From Microthyrium microscopicum (lineage: Eukaryota > Ascomycota > Dothideomycetes > Microthyriales > Microthyriaceae), in the NCBI GenBank assembly GCA_010405405.1, contig MU004232.1, forward strand, positions 2,772,507 to 2,836,506: a stretch of DNA of 64,000 bases. Reading direction: 5' to 3'. A program made the translations under genes and the position numbers. Shown here one piece after another: positions 36,953-46,823 of this stretch. The notes beneath the pieces are model-generated. The model ran no database searches. It was not told where the DNA came from and saw only the letters and a program-made list of their open reading frames with translations. The first letter of the stretch is position 1, and every line of letters starts with the position of its first letter.

Positions 36953-38471
36953 GGCGATTTGTTGTTTTGTCTTTGATTATACCGATAAGAAACATGATTC
37001 TCTGTCTGGCATTGTGGGATAAGCTGACTTTAATACTCCACATTGAGCTCGGAAGAAGTTTTTACGAAAATAAGTAAGGGGGCTTTATGTAACCAACATT
37101 TTCAGGCCACCAAGTCTGTCAATTCTGAGACAAGCAATAAGAACGAGTTAGCAAGCCGAGCTGAAGAGCCAAGTTGGTGAGCTACCGTAAAAAACGCACA
37201 AGATGTCCGCAAGGTAGCCAATCAATTCAGCCAAAACAGCCTATTATTTGAAAAAGGCGTCGATTTGAGCGTTGAGTGAGAAGGTGAAGTTAAACTAAGT
37301 TTGGTAAGAGCCTCATCAAAACAAGCTAAAACCGCCCTCTTTATTGGTGCTGTATACAAAGGAAAACGGCACCTAAACTCCAAAGAGCTTGTGAACATCT
37401 TGTGCGTTTTGTACGGTATTCGGTGAAGCAAAACAAGCGGCGCATTAATACATAACCTTGCTCGCTAATAATTCTATGTCGAAATAATCAAAGAATTGCC
37501 CGGCATCGCTTATTTACTGCGTTCAGGATTCATATTACCCGAAAGAGGTGGAACCTGTGAGTTTCCGACCCCAAATGGCGTAATGCAAGGAGAAAGGAAA
37601 TTAAGAGGCTTCAAAGGTTAGGCAGTGTTACCAATTTGCTATCTGTTAGCATGGTTAGTTGTCTGACGCAATGATTGGATGGTATAACTTTCATTCAGCT
37701 TCTCGATTATTGGTGCTTATACCTTATGTATTCTTCTACATCATGTCAGCCGCAACTATTCTGGCCCATCGAACATTCAGACTCTACTATGTCATACCAA
37801 ACATCACTGAAGGTTTTTGATGGAGGATTCAACAAGTTGATCATCAGAAATCTGGATCTTATAGATATTTAGGTAACAGCTCTGTTTCTCGTGTGAACAA
37901 TTCAGAGAGACCAGTGAGGCGGCCCGAACACTTCCAAGTATAGAAAAGAGACGCTCGTAGTCAAGCCAACACGCCCACGAATCTACAGTAATATGAAGAT
38001 AAATAATTGTGCAACAGAATACGACTCCTCAAAATTAGGTCAGTGAGACTGTGACTAGCAATCGGATGTACTCCAGTATGTATAGAGTGCTTGCGACGTT
38101 GAGAGCCAAGTATGGAACGTAGGGACCCAGGTATTCTATCACGATTATCATCACTGCCAAATCGAATAGAGTATGGCTGTGCGGCTGTGCCTACTTCGGC
38201 AATAGTTAATGACTCGAGCACCATGAAGAACATCAAGGGACAGGCCCAATCATGAGTGGATCGAGCCTACCAATCGAAAATAATGTAACCTTGAATCCCT
38301 GACGTTGATTATTGCCTAGAATTGAGTTGTGGGGCTGTGTTTACTGAGATATGAGGACCTTATATTCTGAACGAAAGTCTGCAAAATTTTGCACACGAAT
38401 CCACAAGGCTCACTGCCTCAGTACACCCCCAAAACTAGATGCCATGACAGAAAGCGCGTCTGAGCTCCGAG
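36953..38471. other. Intergenic, no supported gene
   Basis: About 1.5 kb of normal composition with only short frames. This is the divergent region between the GH30 gene and the propeller gene. An ATG at 38444 opens only 11 codons. Confidence 0.5.
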
Positions 38472-39890
38472 ATGATTGAGGAGGCAAAGAATCTCAAGCC
38501 AGATATTGACAATCATCCCGAGGTCGCATACTCTGATCTCCCAGAAGTGTGCCATGACTTACCCGAAGTCGTTCCAAGCGATGATTCCGGCCTAGAAGTA
38601 GCTCATCCACGAGGTGATAACAATCGTCATATTATAACTTGGCATAAAAAGCACTGGAAATGGATATGACTAGTCGCGATCATCACTATCGCAGGAGTCA
38701 TGGGAGGAGCGATAGGAGGTACACGAAAAGGGCACTTAAGGCACGGCACGAAGTATATGACAAATTTTGGCAAAGCAAGCTAACTGCTGGCTAGTCACTC
38801 TTCTCCTGGTTTATCGGATGGAGTAGAAAACAACTCTGCAATCCAAAAGGGATACGTCTATCCCACTGCGGTTTCTTGGGGTCCAGGGCGGCTGGATGTT
38901 GTTGGCGTATATGACCAAGGATTGCTCTGGCATAAAGCTCTCGTCAACGAGACATGGCTAGGCTGGGACATCATTTCTAGAAACATACATCCGCAGTCCA
39001 ATGTTGCTGTAATATCCAGAAACCCCAACACACTCGACATGCTTGCAGTAGGAGCTGATAATGCGGCCTATTGGGACTGGGTGCGTGGAAATACTACAAC
39101 ATTCAGCGTGGAGAAGCAATTCGGCATACATAATAGTTCTATAGAATCCGTATCATTGACGGCAGATCGGATGGATTCATTCTCCTTGAACCAGGCTGGA
39201 AAACTGCAACAGAGACGTTGGTCAGAGACTAGCAACTGGGATGCTGACTGGCATGTTGTAGGCAACGACGATGGATCGGCTGAGTTTCTTTTCACACCAA
39301 CGGCGATTCAAGTTAGCGTTGAAAGTGGAGGCATTTTCTTGGTAGAGGCGATGAAGTTAGAGGTATATCAAAGCACCTGGTCCACGAATGGGTCCTTCTC
39401 AGTCATGTTTCGCAATATTGGTGGCTCATGCACATCCAGGCCTTCGATACTCTCGTGGGCTGGAGAGACCATAATATTCTGTCGAGGCAAAGATACAAAA
39501 CTGTGGTCAGTAATGAGCTCGGGAGCAGACTGGAAGCCATGGGAACAGGTAGCCAGTAGTCCAACCATGCGGGCAGAGCCACACGCCGTTGTCTTCACTG
39601 ATGATCAAGGGGCGGAACATTTGTTCGTGTTTGTCCAGACGGAGAACTCTTATGCATTGGGAAGATATGTATTGCACCAGTCGACGTCTAGTATAGGGAG
39701 CCCCGAATGGCGAGATATGGCTGGAACCTTCACGGGCCCACCAAGAGCCGTGGTAATGAATCTTCCTAGCCCAAGAGTATACGTGCTAGGTTATAATGGA
39801 TTTAGGAATTTGGTGGTCAGACACATTGATATAATAAATGGCACTTTCTATCCCTCGGTCTGGCAGGACCTTGGAAATGCTGTTACATAG
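38472..39890 (+). CDS. Membrane-anchored beta-propeller lectin-like protein, possibly disrupted
   Basis: The N-terminal part (from 38472) has acidic repeats of the type PEVxxxDLPEV, then a basic and Trp-rich HKKHWKW patch, then LVAIITIAGVMGGAIGG, the start of a membrane helix. This is the layout of fungal type II lectin-like proteins. An in-frame TGA at 38667-38669 falls between the patch and the helix. From about 38,795 a long frame (to 39,890) carries Trp-rich repeats (WGPGRLDVVGVYDQGLLWHK, GWDIISRNIH, TKLWSVMSSGADWKPWE) typical of fucose-lectin/PLL-type beta-propellers. Two routes could bypass the damage: a 60-nt intron 38614-38673, which keeps the frame but removes the basic patch, and a very short 42-nt intron 38753-38794. 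Otherwise this is a pseudogene broken by a TGG-to-TGA change. Sugar specificity is unknown. Confidence 0.6.
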
Positions 39891-40065
39891 AGTTTCCGAA
39901 TATATAGGTACCTAGGCCTTCCAGTCATTCAAGTTCATCGAATACTAATTTCAGGTCTTGTTCCGGGCTGTTATGAACTCTCCTAATGATTATAGCTTGG
40001 TCAAATTAGATGATGGAGCAGCTTCCAACTCCAGAATATGCTGAGTTCTGAAAAATGTCACTTCT

Positions 40066-40548
40066 TTATTCTCTCAACTGATCAGAATATCCTGGAGGCG
40101 CGTCTGTAGAGCTTTGAGCGCTCTCTTCATGCGCCGCAATTATTCCTCCGAACTCAAACTCATATTCCAATCGCTGAAGGTATATCGACTTGAACTCGGG
40201 GAAGGCTCTTGTTATTTTCCGACAATGTTCCTGCCAGACCTCAGCTGGGCCTCGAAAGTCGACGTAAGCGACGATATAATTCGTGTGTTTGTTGTAACCG
40301 AAGACTCCCCTAGCTGGTTTGAAGCCATATCCGCCCTACCAACATAGTAAAAATCCAGAACCACAAAAGATCTTGTCAGGGCTACAAACCTTACATATAG
40401 GTCCCTCTGAGTCAATTTCCACTCGTACAGCATTGGCATCAGTGTTGAATGTTTGAGCGTGTAATTTCGAAAGGGTGGTATAGTAGAGATTTGCCCGGTC
40501 GTCTTCAAGTCTTGCTGAATTGAACACACACAGGCGATAGATCGGCAT
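40066..40548 (-). CDS. Small hypothetical protein
   Basis: Two exons on the minus strand, 40390-40548 and 40066-40335, with a 54-nt intron that has a weak GTTTGT donor and a GGTAG acceptor, encode 142 residues from the first ATG. Exon 2 is a clean 90-codon frame with protein-like character (GGYGFKPARGVFGYNKHTN, VWQEHCRKITRAFPEFKSIY). The exon 1 frame stays open upstream to 40,686 with plausible coding sequence (ISRALFRGANSTNLEAI, IPKIPIELWDSG). This could therefore be the 3' end of a longer gene whose 5' part has decayed. No family was recognised. Confidence 0.45.
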
Positions 40549-40686
40549 ATTTGTGATTTGAGGGCCGGAATCCCAAAGTTCTATGGGAATTTTAGGAATA
40601 ATGGCCTCTAAATTAGTAGAGTTCGCGCCTCTAAATAGTGCTCTGCTGATAAGAAGAGTTGCATTGAAGCCTGGCTTGGATTGAGG

Positions 40687-42493
40687 CTAAGCAGAACAAG
40701 TTACCGAGCGGGGGCTGTGCCAATGGACTTGAAGATCGGATGGCCGTACGTGCCGTCAAGTACATGAACCATTGGCTGTACTCTAGGATTGTCAATGGAT
40801 TACTCCCTGACGGGACGATCATGTTTGTTGAAGTGTTGTAGGTCATACCTTTTAGAAGAATCTTGAGACCGCAAGGCAGGTTTCACTGTAAAGCTATTTT
40901 ATAGCAGTAGCTCGCTTATTCCATAGAAAACATACACTAGTACTGAATGACTCAGAGAAGAATTCAACTTTTGCAGGCATGCTGGAGGGTAACTTACTAT
41001 AGGATAGAGTAGCAAAGACATGGTTGGGCCGATGCTGTGTCTTCCAAGGTTGTGAATGGAAGGCATTAGTCAAAAAAAAATTGGCCCAAGCAGTATCATC
41101 AAATGTTCCAACTTGTAATCCTTTTCGGACTGCTCTTACAACACCAGCCAACTTAGTGGAGCACCGTTAGTTACTTTCGTTTTCGCCCTGAAATTAAATG
41201 TTAACCATCGATCACTGACACGGAGAATTTATTGAACTTCTCTTGAAGATCACCCAAGATACGAGAGATAAGAAAGTTCTGTGTTCAAATACGTTATTGT
41301 GGATAACGTAAGAAAGTAGAGTACTGTTGACGCCCACGACCTTTGTACCGCCAATACCACGGTAGTGGGAGCAATGAGCATGAGGAGGGAGTAAAATCCA
41401 TGGATGGATCATAGACATTGGAATCGCGTCTAAAGACCATTTTGTCGCCCAATGAATATGCTAAGTAAAGCAGAAGTGGAAACAACTCGGATGGTTCCTG
41501 GCGCTTAGCTATGCCCAGATGTTTCATGCCGGTCCACTATCGGACCTGTGGAACGAACATTACACCTAGCCGTTCTGCTGTACGATAAACGCATTTAAAG
41601 TTTCCGAACGTTGTGAATGCTGAGGAACTTGTGCCAATTCATTCCTTCTCGGCTGGCCAATCCTTCTGCGCCATCCCTTACGGCTCATCGGCCACAAAGG
41701 GCAAGAGGTAATTTGTGATCCTGTCAAAAACCAGGTTCATCTCAAAATGAAAAGACGTTGTCCATGATGATCAGATTAAGCGATTGGCAGATCCAGAGTG
41801 CTAATGAGCACAGGACGGTCATATTATGGGAGATTCCTTGATAGCTAGTACTGCCCAGCCTTGCCAGCCTTACCCAGAGTGTTCTGAATGTCCAGTCAGA
41901 TTCGCGGCCAAAGATAAATTGATTCATTATGTAGTGCGGCGGGCGAGCTAAAATTACCCTTCAGCGCCCTTGTTTTTAGAAGTTTCATCCTGAGGCCTAT
42001 TGTTCTGTCTACTTCCATATTTCACTGGGTAGGCAAATGGCCAGCCTCGGTTTCTCTGGACTTGACGAGGATCGCCTCAATATCAGTGGAAATGCTTGCC
42101 TGGCAAGGGAGCAGCTTAGAGTCTTAAGATTGCCCAGCGGTATGTCTGGTTCAAATGTTAGTGTAATGAACGCAAGACGAAAGCAGGTAGCCGTTTGTTG
42201 CTTCGTGGGGCCCGTTTGTGAAGTCGTGCTCCCATCCCTTGAAGTCAATCTCCACAGTGTGGATTTTCTACTCTTAAGTCTTCAATATTTTCGTCTCTTC
42301 TTTTCGTCTCTTCTCTTCGTCCTTCTTTTCTTTCTGGTGTCCAGTTACCCCTCGTTCTAACACTCACTCTTTCTAGTCTCGATCCAGCTGAGCTGTCGAC
42401 CTATTTCTTTCCTTATAAAAACTCAACTTTCTATGAACCAGACGTGATACATTGACTTTCTTTACCATACTTCTTTGCCGAACAATTCTGATC
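40687..42493. other. Region with possible decayed gene, then AA9 promoter
   Basis: On the minus strand, 40,700-41,530 contains short frames in several phases that look locally coding, such as a peptide with VRAVRKGLQVGTFDDTAWAN and another with HVLDGTYGHPIFKSIG. They cannot be joined into one frame and no family was recognised. From about 42,287 to 42,345 the plus strand is strongly pyrimidine-rich (TTTTCGTCTCTTC-type repeats), as in many fungal promoters, ahead of the AA9 gene. Confidence 0.4.
42414..42421 (+). promoter_or_regulatory. TATA box of the second AA9 gene
   Basis: TATAAAAA lies 73 bp upstream of the ATG at 42494 and follows a long CT-rich tract, a common arrangement for highly expressed fungal secreted-enzyme genes. 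Confidence 0.55.
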
Positions 42494-44320
42494 ATGAGAT
42501 TCTTCCAACCTCGGGCCGCGATTTGGGCATTTTCTGTTGCACATACAGTTCTCGGCCATGCAGGAATTCACGGCATCTATATCAACGGTCAAGACCAAGG
42601 CAAGGACGTTTGCGTTCGTATGAACCAAGATGGAAACCATTGGAATGAGCCAGTCGAAAACCTGAGCAGCTCGGACATGGCCTGCGGTGTCACTGGAACT
42701 AAAGGAGTCAACCGAGTCTGTCCAGTTCCTGATGGCGCTACCATAACTTTCGAATGGGGAGAAAGTCCTGACAAGTTCAATGCTCGTGTTATCGACATTT
42801 CACACGTGGGACCATGCACTGTTTACATGAAGAAGGTTGATTCAGCCATCTCGGACACCGCCGCTGGCGATGGTTGGTTCAAAATATTCGACGAAGGCTA
42901 TGACGAAGCCACTCAAAAATGGTGCGTCAACAAACTCATCGACAATGGCGGCTATCTGAGTGCGCCAATCCCCAAAGGTCTTGTTGGTGGCAGCTATCTC
43001 GTCCGCGCCGAGTTGCTCGCTCTTCAAAACGCAATCCATGGCGATCCACAGTACTATATCGGCTGCGCTCAAATCTTCCTCAACTCATCTGGCAACAAAA
43101 TACCAGCAAAGACTGTTGCTATTCCAGGAATTGTTTCCAAGACCGATGTTTCGGATAGCTTCAATGTATACGACAGACCACTCAAGCTTCCTTATCCTGT
43201 TCCTGGTCCTGCTGTTGCGGAGCTGGTGAATAATGGTAAAGCCTCACAGGCCAAACAGACTGAGGGAGTAAAACCTGCTGGCTGCATTTGCGAAAGCGGA
43301 AGCGCCTTCTGTGGAGTTGAAGTTCCAGAGTATAGTAGTGGTGACGAAGCCGGATGTTGGGCCGTAAGTAGTTCCAAAAGTACCAATCGCGAAGAGTGCT
43401 AACTGTCCTCATAGTCTAGCCAGAATTGCTGGGATCAAAACCAAAAGTGTTATGACAACAATCCACCAACTGGCGTCCAGTCCTGCCAGGCGTGGATGGG
43501 CAAGTGTAATGCCATCAATGCGGACTGCAAAGCAAAACGCGCTGGGCCAGCAAACAGAGGCCAAGACATCACGCCTCCAAAGCGCGACATCACCATATCT
43601 GGTCCCCTTGGGCCTGTCAAGGTTCTGGATGGGTCGGCTGCCTCCATTGCAAATCCAAGCGAAGAGGTCTCAAGAGCCGAGTCCTCTACTCAATCTGCCG
43701 GAATTTCATCTCCCACAACATTGATTACATCAGTTCTTGCCACCTCTGTTCCAGCAATCGTACCACCAACTCAAATCGCCAGCGCTTCTATATCAAGTGC
43801 CACTTCCATCCCTGAAGCAGAGACCCCAGAAGCTCCCGTAGTCCCTGAGACCCCTGAGGTTCCTGAGACGCCCGCAACTCCCGCAACTCCTGCGATTCCG
43901 GATGTCACTGAAGTGCCAAACGATGCGTCAGCAGAGTCCGAGGATGGCCATGAAGGAAACAATGAGACTGAAGCCAGCGAAGATGATGGCGCAGGAGAAG
44001 CCGATGAGAACGACGATAATGATGATGGCAGCGATGACGATGAGAACGACGACGCTGAGGAGGAAGGCGATGAGGATGATGGCAGCCAAGAGACACCACC
44101 AACGCCCCAGAAGGGTCAGGAGGGCAATAGCGTGTGCGGAATTCATACCCACACTGTGGTTGTCTCTAGTACAATCTACGTGACGCCCACTGCAGTCCCG
44201 TCAGCAAACCAGAAGTCGCCACAGAGCAACACCAAGGATGCCAATAGCTGCACCAAAGAAACTGTTGTGGTAACTCGTACTAGTTATCGTACGAAGGCTG
44301 TTGCTACGTCTGCGGCATAG
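42494..44320 (+). CDS. AA9 lytic polysaccharide monooxygenase with long acidic tail
   Basis: Two exons, 42494-43363 and 43415-44320, with a 51-nt intron (GTAAGT, GCTAAC branch, TAG), encode 591 residues. The signal peptide ends at Gly21, exposing His22 (HAGIHGIYING) as the first copper ligand. The second is His104 in ISHVGP, and the axial tyrosine lies in QYYIGCAQI, so the copper site looks complete. The catalytic domain closes near PYPVPGP. A cysteine-rich segment follows (CICESGSAFCGVE, QNCWDQNQKCY, CQAWMGKCNAI). Then comes a Pro/Thr/Glu region (PETPEVPETPATPATPA), about 70 residues dominated by Asp and Glu, and a C-terminal segment with a Cys pair. The cysteine block resembles the C-terminal extension of other AA9 proteins from this branch. 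The acidic low-complexity tail is unusual. Expected to be secreted; the substrate is unknown. Confidence 0.92.
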
Positions 44321-44601
44321 GATAAGATATGGGCTATAAATGCTTCGAAATGCTTTTGGAAGCGGCCAAAGGGTTCAAATACTTCATTGGCATTTTGTTT
44401 CTTGGGAGTTACCAGCATAACGACTTGAACCTTTTCTCCTCGAATGCTCAAGTTGTTCAAGAGACTTTGCAGTCTGCTTGAGAAGAGGGTTTCGTATGGT
44501 TATACATAGACCATTATTTGAAGGAGGAAACTGTACTGTAATCTACCACATGGCTCTACCGATGAAGGAATTCTCTACACTGTATAATAGGTGCGATCCA
44601 A

Positions 44602-45777
44602 TCAAAGATTCTTTGCCGATTGCAAAGCAGATATCGTCTTGTTGTATGTCTCACATGCGTCTTGAACCGACTTGTCGAGTGATACCTCTGGATTATAGCC
44701 CAATAACTCTTTTGCGGCGCTGTTGTCGAAATATCGTTGGGCGGTACCATTGCCAACGCCGTCAACGGGCAGAACATCATCCTTGCCTAGGATCTTGAAC
44801 GGGAAATTGATAATTCTTAGGATCAGGACTACCAGCCAAATCGGAATCACTCTATATGGATACGCTATTCCATCAGGGATTTTCTTGCCAGCTTTACGAT
44901 CCAGTTCGGAGCAGACCATTTCAAACAGCTGGCGGAACGGTTTTGGGTCTGAATCGGTGGTGAAGAATGCCTTGCCATTCGCGGTGGCAGTCCCTAGAAG
45001 ATTTTCGACAGCGAGAACGTGTGCGAGAGCAAAATTATCAACTCCAGTAAAGTCGAAAAGGTTTTTTCCTGGTCCGATGATGATTCCGCGCGGAACGTTT
45101 GCTAGCAGTGGTACAAGATTGTTGTCTCCTCTACCGATGACTGCGTGAGCGCGGAGAGCGCATGTTTTCATTGACGAGGTGGTGGCAGCGTCTAAGACTA
45201 GACGTTCTGCGTGGGCCTATTTGATGCAATATTAGGTCGGAGCTTTGGCAGCATGAAGCTAAAATACCTTGGTTTCGGAATATTTATCGTCGAATTTCGC
45301 ATCAGCCGGTGGATCATCCTTCTCGGAGACGTTGATCAGGTCTGCCCAACTATCAGTCTTGGCCACATCGCAAGAGCTGGTGTACACTAAAGCCTCCGCT
45401 TCAACTTGCAGTGCTGCCTTGAGTACATTCTTGGTACCGCCTACGTTGACATTGAAAAGTCCAGCATCGCCGAGTCCAATCTTGGTAGCTACGCTCGGGA
45501 GTAAGCCTGCAGTATGGATAACAATCGGAGGTCTGATACACTGAAAAGCTTCTAGGACGGAGTCCAAGTCTGTCACGTCGACTTTGTGGTACTTTGCTAC
45601 TGTGTCCGAGAACCGATCGTCTACTCTATCTGGTATTGACAGGTCCAAGATATGGATGGTAGCATGCGGTAGTCTTTCTGCAAGACATGTTGTGATTGCT
45701 ATACCGACACATCCTAGTCCGCCGGTGATAACGACTGAAAATGGCTCTGAAGATGAGATTTTAGACTGCGACTGCAT
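44602..45777 (-). CDS. NAD(P)-dependent 3-beta-hydroxysteroid dehydrogenase-type SDR (ERG26-like)
   Basis: Two exons on the minus strand, 45268-45777 and 44602-45216, with a 51-nt intron (donor GTATTT), encode 374 residues. An extended short-chain dehydrogenase fold is shown by the nucleotide motif TGGLGCVG near residue 19, the NVGGTKNVL helix, the serine-containing VYTSSCDV strand, and the YSETK catalytic pair (Tyr166, Lys170). The second half has RAHAVIGRGDNNLVP and DNFALAHVLAVENL, and a hydrophobic segment IPIWLVVLILRIINFPF that could tether it to the ER membrane. The pattern fits sterol-4-alpha-carboxylate 3-dehydrogenases or related NAD(P)-dependent steroid dehydrogenases. The exact substrate cannot be read from sequence. 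The gene converges on the AA9 gene, 281 bp away. Confidence 0.88.
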
Positions 45778-46823
45778 GTTTCAATAGACCAGAACCGTTG
45801 AAATGATCATACAATGTTTCTTAGGACTTAAGGAGAAGTCCAAGGTCGGAGCTGATGGCAGGTGGCAGGTTATGTGCATGGATCTTTGTCGCGCAAGGAT
45901 GATCTCAACGCGCCTTCAATTCCAGCTTCCCAGCGCCCACGAGGACTGAGTCTAGTATCTGCGATCCAAGGTTACTACCACAGGTGTAAGTTCAATGTTT
46001 AGATCAGACTCTACAGTCGACGATTGAGATTGGAACCCTTCAAGAAACATCACAGAGCGAGGTAGTTGTAATTCTTTGCGGCGCAGCTTCAACACTAAAG
46101 TCCTATTTTTAGATCGACCATGTATGATCAAGATTGTGACATCCATCAATGGTTAATGGTTCCCTCAATTCAGCCACCCAGCTGCCAGCCAATCCAGCTT
46201 CCACGCGGACTTTGGGATCGTGCCTGTCTCTACCTGTTACTCCAAGTCTCCAAGGCAGATTTAATCGATTCATTCAATGATATCATCTTGACCTGGAAGA
46301 AAAGTACCGACTGTTGACTGGGCTATTCAAGATCCAACTTTCTCTCCAACGTCTATCAAAGCTCAGGATCCAACGCGACCAAATCAACATTTGAATCTTG
46401 ATACACTTAAATTGGAGTTTGACACTTCAAGAGGCGTTGTTTTGCGTTTCGGATCAGCACGAGGCGTCTGATTTCAAGTTTTCAACGGCGTTGCTTGTTT
46501 CTTTTGCTTGGACCAATGAAATCAGCCAGCACAGCCGCCTTTTGACTCAATAATAACTCGAAGTGAGCCTTCTGTATTCCTGCCAGTTAATAGATTTTCT
46601 TGACTTAAACAATCGCTTTGCCCCTCACAGTCACCCTGCAACCTCGCCGCAACAGTTCCCTGTCATCAACTTTTGCTTCAAACCGCCCTAAAGCATCAGA
46701 ATTCCTATCTTGTTCATGGAGATACGGCAACACGCAACGCGCCAGAGAGAAAGCCTTCAGCTACAACACAAACAGCTGAATGGATAGACCAACGGAAAAA
46801 ACAGACTTAGCGACCTGCTAACA
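45778..46823. other. Divergent intergenic region
   Basis: This separates the divergent dehydrogenase and 917-residue protein genes. Two nearby blocks around 46150 and 46210 are rich in CAGCCA/CCAGCT words. No gene is supported. Confidence 0.4.
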
